Positions 12,474 through 24,340 of a DNA stretch of 64,000 bases are shown here, piece by piece. Under the pieces are notes generated by a model. It was not told the DNA's origin. It saw only the letters and a list, made by a program, of their open reading frames with translations, and searched no databases. Position numbers and translations under genes: made by a program. Source of the stretch: Lutjanus erythropterus (taxonomy: Eukaryota > Chordata > Actinopteri > Lutjaniformes > Lutjanidae); NCBI GenBank assembly GCA_020091685.1, contig CM034613.1:17256932-17320931 (forward strand), given 5' to 3'. Position 1 is the stretch's first letter. The number at the start of each line of letters is the position of its first letter.

Positions 12474-13533
12474 CAACCCCGATTCCAGAAAAGTTGCTGT
12501 GTAAAATGTGAATTCAAACAGAATGCAATGATTTGCAAAACCTTTTCGACCTATATTCAATTGAATACAGTAGAAAAAGAAGATATTTAATGATCAAAAT
12601 GATTAACATTATTGTTTTTTGGAAATATACACTCATTCTGAATTTGAGGCCTGCAACACGTTCCAAAAAAGTTTGGAGAATGTTAATGTTTTCCCATTTT
12701 TGCTTGATATACAACTTCAAGTGCTCAAAAGTCAGGGGTCTCTGTTGCTGTGTTTTTTGCTTCATATTGCACCACATATTTTCAGTGTCAGTCTAGTATA
12801 TGAACTCTAACTCTTTAATGTGAAACCATACTGTTGTAACTCGTACAGAATGTGTCTTGGCATCACCTCGCTGAAATAAGCAGGGACGTCTCTGAAAAGA
12901 ACATCATGAGGATGGCAGCATGACGTAACTTGCATTTGTAGATGTAGCGACAAAATGTGTTTGCTGCAAACATTTTTCTGAAACATTTCAGAGCCCTTCA
13001 TACAATTATGTGGGTTTTAAAAGCAGTTTTAAATGCAGTGCTGCCTGAATGATTAAAGGTCACAGACATTCACTGTTTGTTTTCAGCCTGGCCCCGTATA
13101 AGCAGAGATTTCTCTGGATTCTCTGAGACTTTTTAATGATATTATGGATTGTAGATGGTGAAATTCATAAATTCCTGCAGTTTTGTGTTTAGAAACGTTG
13201 TTCTTAAACTGTTGGACTAGTTGTCGATGCCGTTTTCCACAAAGTGGTGAACCTCGGTCCATTTTATTGACCAGTCTACCTGTCTGATGTTCCAAACAGA
13301 TGTTTTTTGAGTATTAAATAACATTCCCAGTCTTTTGTTGTCTCTGACAGAATTTTCTTAGAAATATAAGTGTGTAGTTACAAAAAACAGTTAAGTTAAT
13401 CAGTTTGAACATTAAATATCTTTTCTTTGTAATGTATTCAGTTGAATACAGGTCAAAAAGTGTTGGCAAATAATTGCATTCTGTTTTTATTTACATTTTA
13501 CATAGCTTCTCAACTTTTCTGGAATTTGTGTTC
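12474..13533 (-). mobile_element. Tc1/mariner-like transposon, internally deleted, with ~190-bp inverted ends
   Basis: The left end CAACCCCGATTCCAGAA and the right end (complement GAACACAAATTCCAGAA) start inverted repeats of about 190 bp, shared through GTAAAATGT, ACAGAATGCAAT, ATTCAA-TGAATACA and GATATTTAATG. Minus-strand remnants of a Tc1-type transposase remain: an N-terminal part near 13083-13295 (RGSPLCGKRHRQLVQQF, then a decayed helix-turn-helix region with LRESREIS) and a C-terminal part near 12650-12777 (KQKTQQQRPLTFEHL, LYIKQKWENI). Most of the DDE catalytic core is missing; only short traces remain at 12850-13020. It cannot encode an active enzyme. Sequence decay between the two ends suggests an old insertion. 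Confidence 0.85.
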
Positions 13534-16500
13534 ATTGAATACATGTCATATTTAACAGGCATTAACTGAATCATTAGAGTCAGAGCTGCTGAGCAACAGG
13601 ATGTCGTGATTGTTGAGCGCTTCCGTGGGGAATTTCCATCGTGTCCCACTCAGCATGTAACAATAGCTGGTGTTTTCTCTTCTGTTTATAGCTCTCATCG
13701 GTTTTTATGGGGATTATTCTGTTGTCATAGTTTCTACTTGACTGGAGTCGTTGGCTGGAGATGCTGTCAGAGATGCAATAAAGGAGGATTTTTTTTTCCC
13801 GGCCTAAAAAGCATCCTCTGAGTTCACTATAGCCATATTTATTTGCCTTCTGACCAAAACTTCATATAATCAGACTTTTACAACAGTTTCTTAAGCAATA
13901 GTTGATGCTGCACCCACAGAGTGCACTTGTTCAACAGTCCAAGGATTTTCTATACTTGTATATTCCCATTTTGCACCATGCCTGAGGAGGAACAGTGTGC
14001 TCAAAATGTTACTCACTCGTTTGTGGTGTAATACAACTTTCTGCTTTTGGAGCTTTCGGTGTGCAGACTCTGATATCTCTCGTTTTTGTTCCGTCCAGAA
14101 CCTGGGCACACATTTTATTAAGCATATCAGAGTGCCTCCAAGGAGTTGCATTGAAAAAGTTAGACTCACGAGTTGTTTATGAAGCAGCCAACAAATACTT
14201 TTGGCAAAGAGTACAGTCACTTCTAGGAGAAAGAGTGAAGTTGCTGTGTGTGATGGTCTCAAGTTAGTCACATAGTAGAAATACGATGCCAAAATCACTA
14301 CGTACCTTCAGTATCATAATAATATTTACCAAGATCCCATTTGGACAGTAGACTGAATTGGAAAGCCAGTAAAGTAGCTTAAAGGAGAAATATATATTTG
14401 AAAAACTGGCTTCTCCAACAACAGTGCTAGTCTGTTCTCCTTTGAAATTCCCATACTGGTGTGGAACATCTGTTTTTGTTTTCACCTAAATAATTCTGTA
14501 TGTCAATGGATGTCGCCTGTCTATGATGACAAAGGTCATTTGACTTCGTCCTTTATGTTGCTTTAAAAGCTGCATTTGCTTGACAGGTCTGGGCCTTGAT
14601 TTACACAAAGGGAATTAAAATAACCAGGACAAGTTGGGACATTATCACAGGACTAACGCACAAAACCATGTTTGTCTTTGTTAAAGTTGGGTACTGAATA
14701 AATCTGAGTGAGTCAGAGCCATAGTGAACCAAAAGTGAACAAAAAAAAAAAGTAACATTAGCTTTTGGTACAGACTTCCAGGTACCATATCGGTTCAAAT
14801 ACAACCCAAACCTTGTGTTCGTGACCAGCATGTGCTCAGACTGCTGGAGGAAACTGGAGCACCGAGACAAACAAGTCCACAACATAAACAAGCATGGCAT
14901 TAACCCCCGAGCCACTCAGTTGACCTGTTTGCGAAGTAAAAATCAACACGTTAAAGCTTCCTCATGTAAAAACATAAAGTAAACAATCCTCCAGTTGTGC
15001 TCCTGAACTTTAATGATTTCATGTTGTGAGATATTCTGGGTCATTTTTAATGGCTCTGCTTTGCTCGGTCACATGACACGTCTACAAGGTTCTCCTGCTG
15101 ATAAACAGAGCTTTGTAGGTCATGATTAAGGGACTCATTTGTCTTGCCCACTCCGTCTGCTATGTTTCAGCCTTCCAAGTAATTAAGGAGCTGTGGAACA
15201 CCGAATGGCTGCATGGCCTCGGGGGTTTTCACTCTTACTTTCATGCATCCATTAACAACATGGCCAATGCCTTCCATATGTACACTCATGCTCAGGGATT
15301 TGTTGCTTTCTTCACGGGAGGCCTCATATAAATTGCAATTGATGTTGTAATTATTCTTTGAGATTTGTTTAAAGAAGAGGTTCCAGGGGATGGAAAACAA
15401 CTGATATAATTATTACCTGATGGTGTTGCTTAGTGGCTCATGATCAAGCGTATGTATGTCACATTTTCAGTGCTCAGTCGTATACGTGCAAGGTGGATAA
15501 AGACGTTATGGGATACATGAGGTATTATTCAGCCTGGTTTTATCAAATCTTACAGCACGTTTATCACCAGGATATCAAGACAAGGTTGTTTTAATCTCAT
15601 TACCTGTCCCATTTCTGTCACCTCGTCTGTCTTGGCCAGAACTTGTATCGAAATTGGGTCTCAGACATCAAAAGCCTGCTGCTATAAACACAGATGTCAC
15701 AGACATGGACATTTGGCTATTCATTCAATGATTCATCGCAGTGTGCAGGTGGAGCCCGCGGTGAGAATACACAAGAACTCACGAGGCAGCGGGATGCGCA
15801 TAAAATTTGGGACGGGAAGTACAAAAGCTTCATAGGTACGCGATGAGAAAGCCCCAGCGTGAACCCTGCGAATTGTTCACTGACTGACAGCTAATCAGAA
15901 GTCTCAAACCTGTTAACATTCACAAGAGATTCAGAAACACAATTGTTATCTTCGCTGCCTTCTGCTGCAGCGTGGGAGAAATGAGGAAACGCGGCAGATA
16001 GAATTACAACAGATACAGCGTCTTTGAGGAGAGGCTGGATTTCTTCTTCATTATGCAACTGAAATGTAAAAATATATGCATGCAGTGAATACAGTCCCGT
16101 ATGAAAGAGGTGAGTTTAGGTTAGACCTAATTAATCCCTATGGGACCTTTAAAAAGCATGAGTAAGAATCTGACATGACAATGAGTATCATTAATGACAT
16201 GACACATGCAGTTCAACCATTCTTAACCACCAAGCGACCCGACCTTTAAAAAAGGCAGATAGCAGCAGGTGTTAAACCTAAATCACTCTAATGCAGCTGG
16301 ACATCAGTACGAGTTGCGCATGATGGTCTTCTTCACCTTTAACTGCACTGCGCTGTCATGTGACCTCCACGGTGGTGGATAACAAGCCGTATTTGCATTA
16401 AATCAGACAAAAACTGAAAATAATACGTTCACCAGTTGGAGCCTAATTAGACACCATACGTTCACATTCGTAGTTCAGAATTTTGAATTTGACACTAAGC

Positions 16501-17032
16501 TCACAGTCCCAGAAATGAATTAGTTTAGGTTCATTTCTTCCATTTTTTTTAAAAATCTAAATTTAAATTCAGCTTCCTCCTACCATGGATGCTGGAGTCT
16601 TTATAATGATGTCATACCAAGTGCTGCATGATATTCATGTTCTAATTTGAAGCCTCAAGATTACTTATATCTATAGTTATTAACAACAATTCACAACAAT
16701 TTGAGAAAGTTTTACACTGCGACGTAACGCCCCATAAAACATGAGAACCACAGGGAGATGAGACAGAAGAGAAGAGCGACAATAAGGCGGATCTATCATG
16801 ATCCGCATGATCAACCAAGGTTTTTATACCAAGCCAACGTCTCTGTCCATCTTTGCACGCTCTGTCTCTCTCTTGGCGGCGATCACACTTTGTTGTAATC
16901 AGCTGACGATGTGAGCATCGTTATCTCTCACAGGAGTGAATGTCGCTCATGTTCATTAATAGCAAACTCATCCGTTCAATTCAGCATTCAGAAAAAAATA
17001 TGAGCACATTTATCAGACTTTGAGGGTAATTA
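13534..17032. other. intergenic, no gene seen
   Basis: Open frames up to 135 codons (13891-14298 minus) overlap frames on the other strand and look like chance. No repeat family recognised with confidence. 15840-16380 is unique-looking, moderately GC-rich DNA. Confidence 0.35.
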
Positions 17033-17235
17033 GGGACACATTACAACAGAACTGTACTGTAAAGTAAAATATATTATTTCCCACTGTTAAAACCTTTATT
17101 AGACTTTATTAGAGGATATTTAGGGACTTTGGTCTTTACTTGGTAGATCTGTTTCATATATTGTTTTTAAATGGGACAGTAGCAGTTATGTGATTTAATT
17201 TTAGTTTACAGTACTGTTCTGTTGTAATGTGTCCC
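17033..17235. repeat. foldback: 38-bp inverted repeats, 127-nt spacer
   Basis: Arm 17033-17070 (starting GGGACACATTACAACAG) is complementary to arm 17198-17235 with only two mismatches over 38 bases. A third motif, AAACCTTTATTAGACT-like, lies in the spacer (about 17091-17106) and recurs inverted outside the right arm (about 17268-17283), so the arms may belong to a larger repeat unit. Most likely a small foldback DNA element; a structured RNA is less likely. Confidence 0.7.
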
Positions 17236-19769
17236 CCAAATACCGTCTAATTAAAACTAAGAAGAGTCTAATGAAGGGTTTAATACGGTCTAAGAAAGAA
17301 CATTATTTCTAGTTTTGTCAGATTTGATAAAACATATGGCTTAGTGTGCTGTCTTTGTGTGTTATTTAGCCTTTGTACGTCCCCTTTAGTTCACTAAGAA
17401 ACAGGAGCATAACCAACTGAACACTGGCAACAATAACTTTATAAAACACTGTCAGTTTTCTGATGAAAACACTAAACCTTTTGAGTCAGTCAACTTCTCA
17501 CCTTTCCCAAACCTCTCAGACGCTTCATTGTGTGCACTTTGTACCTCATTCTCCATCTGTGTTGTTGCTGGTCAACTTCAGTTTTTCGGAGCTCAAGGCT
17601 CTTTGTGAACGCGGTGTATTGATGAGGTCCCAGACTTTTTCTGTGGGCTTTTTATTTATTTATTTATATTTTTTTTATACCATCAATGATGTCACAACTA
17701 TTGAAGTGTTGTGTTCCTTTTCTTACACAGTCTGAATCAAATGCAATAAAGATAGAGTTGTTTTTTCTCAGCATGCACAAATTGCTACCCTCTGGACATC
17801 TAGAAGATCGAAGCCGCATTCATGGTGCGACTGCATTGACACGGTGTCAAATAAGATGCAATTAGATGGGTGCAAAGTTTGTTGAAAAAGTTGCTCGAGA
17901 ACTTCCTAGCTGGAGACTAAATAAGATAAGATACTTTACAGATACTGTTGTGCTGCAGTTGAAGTATTAAGTAGGAAATTATGCAATAAAGGTGCAAGGA
18001 CACTCACTTGTCCTCGCTGTGTTAATGACATTTTGGTCCTGAGTTGAATTTTACCTTATAAAGTTTGTTCAGGAAGTACACGTTAATAGTTGCTGTAGTT
18101 GCTACCTGTTCACTTTTATTATTAGTTGCAGTGTTTGGTCAGATTTACAGTTGAATAATACAAAAACCTGACATCTTTCAATCTATCTTAGGGAAATTAC
18201 ATGTTGTCACTCATTACGGTGTCTGCGCTATCAAACTTCACAAACCCAGTGTTGATTATGAGGGATTATGAATGAGAAGTAAGCACCTAGCACTCATGTA
18301 AAACAAATTTTAAGATTTGTTTTGACTTCAGCCACCAACCCAGAAACTTGTAATGTCATTCGAGGCTCTGCTGATTTCCCTGATGGCCTGGTCCATAATT
18401 CACAACATAATATTCAATTTAGGGTGGAACAGTTGTTTCTGTGGCAATAATTCTTAATGGAAGATGAACGCTCAGACGTCTGTGTGGTGCCGCTGGATGA
18501 AGCATGAGGCACTCCATTAACTGAACATCCCAGACCTGCCCCGAGCTCAGCTCCCATTAATGCAGAAAGCGGTGAATGAGCAAAACTGCGATATCAATAA
18601 TTCCTCTGTACTCCCGGCGGATTTCCGTCTTCGCCTGTCTTCTAAACTCATTTGCAGTTTATTTGCTCCAATCTGAATGATGTTATGATGAAATTAAAAG
18701 CAAAGTCTTGAGTCGGCGTGTTTTATTTGACGAAGCGTGTTGAAAATAATCTTGAATTAAGAGAGAGCACATGCAAATCGGCGGTGAATACCTAACCGTT
18801 TTGTTTCTTGCCATCAAAAAATAGGGCTCCAAAGCCAAATCGGTGGGCCTGCAGGTGCTGAAACAAATCCAGTCATCAAACAGGCAACAGTGCGAGCCAG
18901 CCACGGTGAGAGTTAGTCAGCTGGGGCAGGATGAGACTTCACTCTCTGTGTGGGTGATAGAGAGAAAGAGGCCTGGCAGGAACAACAGTGGGAAGCACAA
19001 AAAAACGCTGTTCACACTGTGTTTTTTTGCAGCGATGACGTCCCTGATGGAGGACACCGTAACTCATCTCTCCAAGCTTTGGCTCAAATGAAAAAGAAAT
19101 CATGTCATGGTCTTATAATGCTGTTACAAAACTTGAAAAGAAGCTACTTTAGGAATGTTAAAATCCACAAATTCCCAGAGACGGTGTCCTCCATGGTAGC
19201 TACTGTACGGTCCTAAACACATAACACCTTAAAGCCTTTTATGTTGTGTTGATACTGGAGGCTCCTGTGGACAAAAGTAGTAGTTTTCCACTGAAAAACC
19301 CACAAAACATTACATAAAAAATACACTTATATAAAGAAAAATCTTCTACTTCTTTTTTTCTTTTTTTTTTGCATAGTAGAGTCACATTTTATCTTTTCTG
19401 ACGGTCACTTCGATTTGAGGGCAACTTCAGAGTGACAGTGAATGTTTAATGGAGAACAAGTTGGGACAAAGTCTTTGTGCATCTGTCGTGCTTCTTGTCT
19501 TTGAAAAAGAATTCACCCATTTCCTGCTATGGCTCCTTATTTTCTTCTGATGCTTGTCTTGTTAAACTTGTTAAGGATACTTTCTTTGCTTAAAGAACGA
19601 ATGCAGTGGTTCTCAAACTGGAGAATATGTGGAGCGGACTTTATATGGAATATAGCTGAAAGCGGCGATGATCCAAGTCCTAAGAGACGGCGGGCATTTG
19701 GGTGCTGATGCTTGTTTCTCATTTAATTAACAAGAAGCACCTGAAAACACTCCACACGCATGAGTTGCC
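17236..19769. other. intergenic; one exon-like segment at 18825-18905
   Basis: No confident gene. A GATAAGATAAGATACTTTA-type run near 17923-17940 resembles LINE-associated sequence. An 81-nt segment at 18825-18905 on the plus strand is bounded by an AG acceptor after a T-rich tract and by a GTGAGA donor, and is open in one frame, but no product is recognised. Confidence 0.3.
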
Positions 19770-19862
19770 ACATTGTTGGCTGGTACACCTGGGGATTTGA
19801 ACCCTGCCTTTGTATCCCCAGAGAAGCTGGCTTACTGACTGTTCCACCGGGGAGACATGGCT
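19770..19862 (-). repeat. possible tRNA-derived SINE fragment
   Basis: The minus strand contains GGTTCAAATCC, a canonical pol III B-box/T-loop motif, about 45 nt after a TGGAACAGTCAGTAAG stretch that could be a decayed A box. The T stem pairs only partly, so this is not a functional tRNA gene. It could be a SINE head or a chance match. Confidence 0.3.
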
Positions 19863-22800
19863 TCCCACATATCTTCTCACAAATTGAGGCAATGACATCA
19901 CATGTGCAAAACTGGGGTATATTTGTCTATTTAAAGTGGAAACACTCAGGCTGACAAAGTCAAAATGTAGGTGATGAAATTCTGCTGGTTTGGATTTTTA
20001 TTCTTAAACAACTTGTTGTGCATACAGTACTAATTAAGACACTAAAAGTTATTGTGGACACATTTTGAAACATGCAGTATCTAGTATCCAAGCTATGTTT
20101 CTGTCAGTTTTGGTAGAATTTTTATGAAGATTTGTGGAGATTTATAGGTGCTAAATGATTTATCATATTTACAGACTTCTCATCAATGAGGAGGCAGTAA
20201 GGCAAACTTTTGACGGTGTATTTGTAACTGTTATTTTGGCTTTTTTTTAAAAATGTGTACATTAGAAATGCAACTAAAGCACATTGTCATTGGGTTTTAG
20301 TGACTACTATTTCTCATTTTCCTAGCTGAGGTTACCTAAACTGCCTGCTGTGTTTGTGAATGAACTCTGAATTCATTTCAGAACATGTTTAAGCAACCTG
20401 GTACATGTGTATAAGGGCAAACTCTGTCTCATTTTACTTTCATTCCCATTTCTACTTAAGCCGTACATGTCCTTAGGAGAGAGGTCCAAGAATGATGAGC
20501 ATCCAGAAGTTGCCTCTTAACTGGCTGTTGTTGTAACACATGATCACAATCCTGATTCATCTGAGGATGTGACACATAACTCTTAACTGGACAGACAGAT
20601 GCTTGAAATGTCTACGTGCATATTTAAAACCGTGATGACGTTATTGGAGTGGATATTTCATGACACATGGGTACAACTATCTAAAAGTGGTATCGATCAT
20701 TTGTTAGCAAATCAACACACGCACAAAGCAACCCACTGTTAATCACCCTAAAATTGCACTTCTTGAGACTCGGCTCAGCTGGCAATAAAATCTTCATTAT
20801 CTGACTTTGTAATCCATTTGAAGGGGTGCGGTTGTTGTTGTTTAGTCACTTATAACCTTTTCCATCATTCTGACAAAGTTTGTTTTGGCTGCAAACGTAA
20901 TGGATCCTGTGGGGCTTTGTGTTTACAGACGTTCTTGCTTCTTTTTAAACCCTTTCTATCCTTTCAAGTTTTAAAGATTTGGGCAAGAATATAAAAAGTT
21001 TAAGATTTTAAAAGATTGTTCAGACTCTCATTGATGTAAAAAGTCTCTGTATCCATGTGGCATTAGAATATTGTCTGACCACAAAATGATTATGAGAGTG
21101 TATGACTCTCATAGATTACTCATGGTGGAAAGTTAAGATGTTGAGGGATTGTAGTAGTTGTGGGTGTTGTTGTAGTGGATGAACAGTTGCAGCAGTTCTC
21201 CCTTCCTCTCATGTAACTCCCATTCAATCTTTTCACAGTACAAACAGAAAAACCTGGAATTGTCTTGGTTTTATCATATAATCCAAATTGTGCTGCATGT
21301 TATCTTCACATAATCTATTTCATAGTCTGTTGCTCAGTTCATCAAAATTTTACTGTGAGACCGTATGCTGCATGTGAGGAATCTCATGTAAAATCTGTCA
21401 TGTGACACAGACCCAGTACACTGTGGGAGACTATATTGTGCAGTTCGTCACTTTACGACTGGTACAGAGGCGTCATGAGACCTTGGAGCAGATACGGGAT
21501 GTTTGCTTTGATGATGAGGCTGTGCAGGATGTAATCTGGTAACAGTACAGGTGGAACTGATTACATTCATGCTATTTCCTGCTTTTAACAATACCTTATT
21601 GGCCTCTCAGTCACCTTCATCTCCAGTAAAAGGGTTGTTTAGTTGAACCACCCGACTCCTTGATCCTTTATCTGACTAAAGTTTGAATTTAGAATCTGTG
21701 GTCCCAACCATGGCTCTGAAAAATCAGTAGCTTAACTGTGCTGCGTATTGATAAATCCATGGAGCTGTCCGTGGTGCTGAAGTAGCCGACAGGTTAGTAA
21801 TTTGCCCCCTTTTTCTCTCAGTCTCACCTTCCTGTCAGTTTTGCCTTGGATTTATAATATTCTCTAAACAATATAGCTACAGAGGAGAACCAAAAGAGTC
21901 ATTCATGAGTCAGTTTGCTTGTGGTGGGTAAGCAAAACAAGTGCTCCCATTGGGCCACCCCCCTGTTATAAATGAACAAATCACCTACTGCTGATAAGAG
22001 TTAACCTGAGACACCAGTTGGTTTGTTACACAGACTGGAAAGTTGTCCTTAGAAACTGTTTGTAAAAGGGCAGGCACAAAAAAAAAAACTTGGCAGATGA
22101 AACAACAAGCAGTGGCAGCTCTTTAAGTGAGACAAGTCACTTCCATGGATGCCTCTCACTGGCTCGATGTTGTTATCAGTAAAGTGGGACAGATGACAGC
22201 TTGTAAAACCAGCGTGGTTTGGCAGTGTTTTGATATGGAAAATGAAAATAAGGTTGTCAGAAGAAACTGGTATCTACCCACTCGACTGAAGCAACATCTG
22301 TAACCACATTCAGCGTAGATACGAACATTAACCTGCAAGCAGAGCAGGCTGCTGCTGCTAACGTTAGTGTGTGTCAGGCTGGCAGCTAACGCCAACTCTG
22401 AATGAACAATATCATTTACTCCCAGACACTATGATCGTTTTTGGTCTGAAAAGGTGAAGCATTTAGTGACTTGTTGTCGTGCTTTGAAGTATAATGTGCA
22501 ATGTTAGTATTGCAGGACACAAAGTGCAACACATATCAGCTGCATTTAAAATAAGATTTGGTTATTGTGAGTAACAGCTTTTAAAGGGCTCTTAATACAC
22601 GCACTATATTTTAGTCAATGTTTAACATTGTCAATTACTAAAATGTACTTAATTTTAACTGCTTTCTGAGTATGTTCTTAATGTTAGACTAGTCTGAATT
22701 AAAATTTGTGTTTAATCGACAAGGAAATTAGTCACCAGGAACATACTTAGTCAAAATGTCCTTTTAATAGACACTGCTGGTTTTTTAACTGGTAACCAGT

Positions 22801-24074
22801 GCTACATAACATGTAAACAAACGAGCCAGTTAGTTAACTGGTGAAGGACACAGACAGAAGGGTTGGTCTGTGCCTCAGCACTGATCATTCAGCACAAGTG
22901 GAAAAAGATGTGATCTATTGGCAGCTAAAGTGAAAACATTTTTAAAGCCATAATTACATATTGGCAAATGATGAATTGGTGCTTATTTATTATAAATCAT
23001 GAGGACGCTGTATGAATAGTACATATTGCCTATAAATGAGCTGCTTGAGTCTTGCAATGGCCTTTGAATTTTGTTGATTTGTTGTGCCTTTTGGGGTAAA
23101 GGTCAAAATCTTTTATTGAAAACTACACAACACACACACATTTACTCAATATTCCTTGTTTTTTTTGCATCCGATGTTAAAGGATTAACCTTGGCACGTA
23201 AAACTGCAGCATTATGAGATAATAAATGACATCTTGTTTCCCGTGCCCTCTCGCCCCTGCACAAGTAGTTATCACCAAATTCACACAGTGCATCACGCTT
23301 TGAGTTCCTGGCTACGATTAAAATTGTGAATTAGATTTGACAAAAAGGCCTCGCCACATTGCTGGACACTGTTACCATGGAAAAATACCTTGTTATATAT
23401 GATTGGACGTGAGCAGCAGTGAGTGATTTTTGCATTTGTGTTTGCAATGCAGAAGAGCCGACCTCGACCATTCTGTTTGCCTTGGTTCCTTCCCCGAGGC
23501 TGGATGAGCTCACTGGAGCAAACAGAACAATAAAAGTGACTTATGTGGTGTTTAAGGGTCCGCTTGTTCGTCTATATCGCGCTGAAAGCTGTTGTTTCCC
23601 ATGAACACAAGACAATAAAAACAGGGCAGCCTAAATGTAAAGATAAATAACCTTTTGTTAGGTCAGGTAGTTGGAGTGTTTACAGCTGTGACTTTACAGT
23701 TCAACAAGTCAATGGAACGTTTTGACAAATATAAATCATTTGTACTGTCTTTTTTTCCCCCATATTATGTCACTTTCTACTTGTTCTACACAGCATTTCG
23801 GAGGGATTTATTGAACTTTTTACTGCACTATATTTATCTACTCCCCTACATTTATTAAGCACTTATACTGATACTTTAAAAACGAAGATTTTACATATAG
23901 TAAAAATTAATATTAGCATCAGGGAATTGTTGCGATGTGGCCCATTTCTCTGCAGCTGTTTTCCACTGACCTCACACTCAGGGTGGGAAGCTTAAATGTC
24001 GTACTGCTGTGGTCCAGGTTGCAATGTATAAATGCATACAGAATCTGACAAATAATTATCATTTCACTGTTTCC
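19863..24074. other. intergenic, nothing recognised
   Basis: About 4 kb without a recognised gene, RNA or well-defined repeat. Open frames here are short (79 codons or fewer) and compositionally random. Confidence 0.4.
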
Positions 24075-24340
24075 CGCCTGATCGGCAAAGACAATCGATA
24101 TGGAAAATCTAGAGAGACGCTAGGCGATATTCCAAGCAGTACGACATTTGTGCTTCTCTCTCTGAGCGCGAGGAAAGAGGAAAATGGTGGCACCTTCTAC
24201 AGATATAAAGAGCTTGTTCTACAGTAACATAAACACAACACTTCTCATTTTCATGTGATTATGCATGAGATGAAAATATACTTATGAATATTCAAATTCT
24301 GCCAATAAATCCCCATAAATCTTAAACACAGGACCTTTTA
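24075..24340 (+). repeat. interspersed repeat ending in CACAGGACCTTTTA
   Basis: Contains, in order, GGAAAATCTAGAGAGACG, TTCTACAGATATAAAGAGC, TTCATGTGATTATGCATGA, TGCCAATAAATCCCC and a terminal ACACAGGACCTTTTA. I recall this arrangement as a common percomorph repeat, probably a non-autonomous DNA element. That identification is from memory, not from a database. Confidence 0.55.

Noticed and set aside
13891-14298. 135-codon minus-strand frame
   Set aside because: Overlapped by two plus-strand frames of similar size and without any known domain; probably random.
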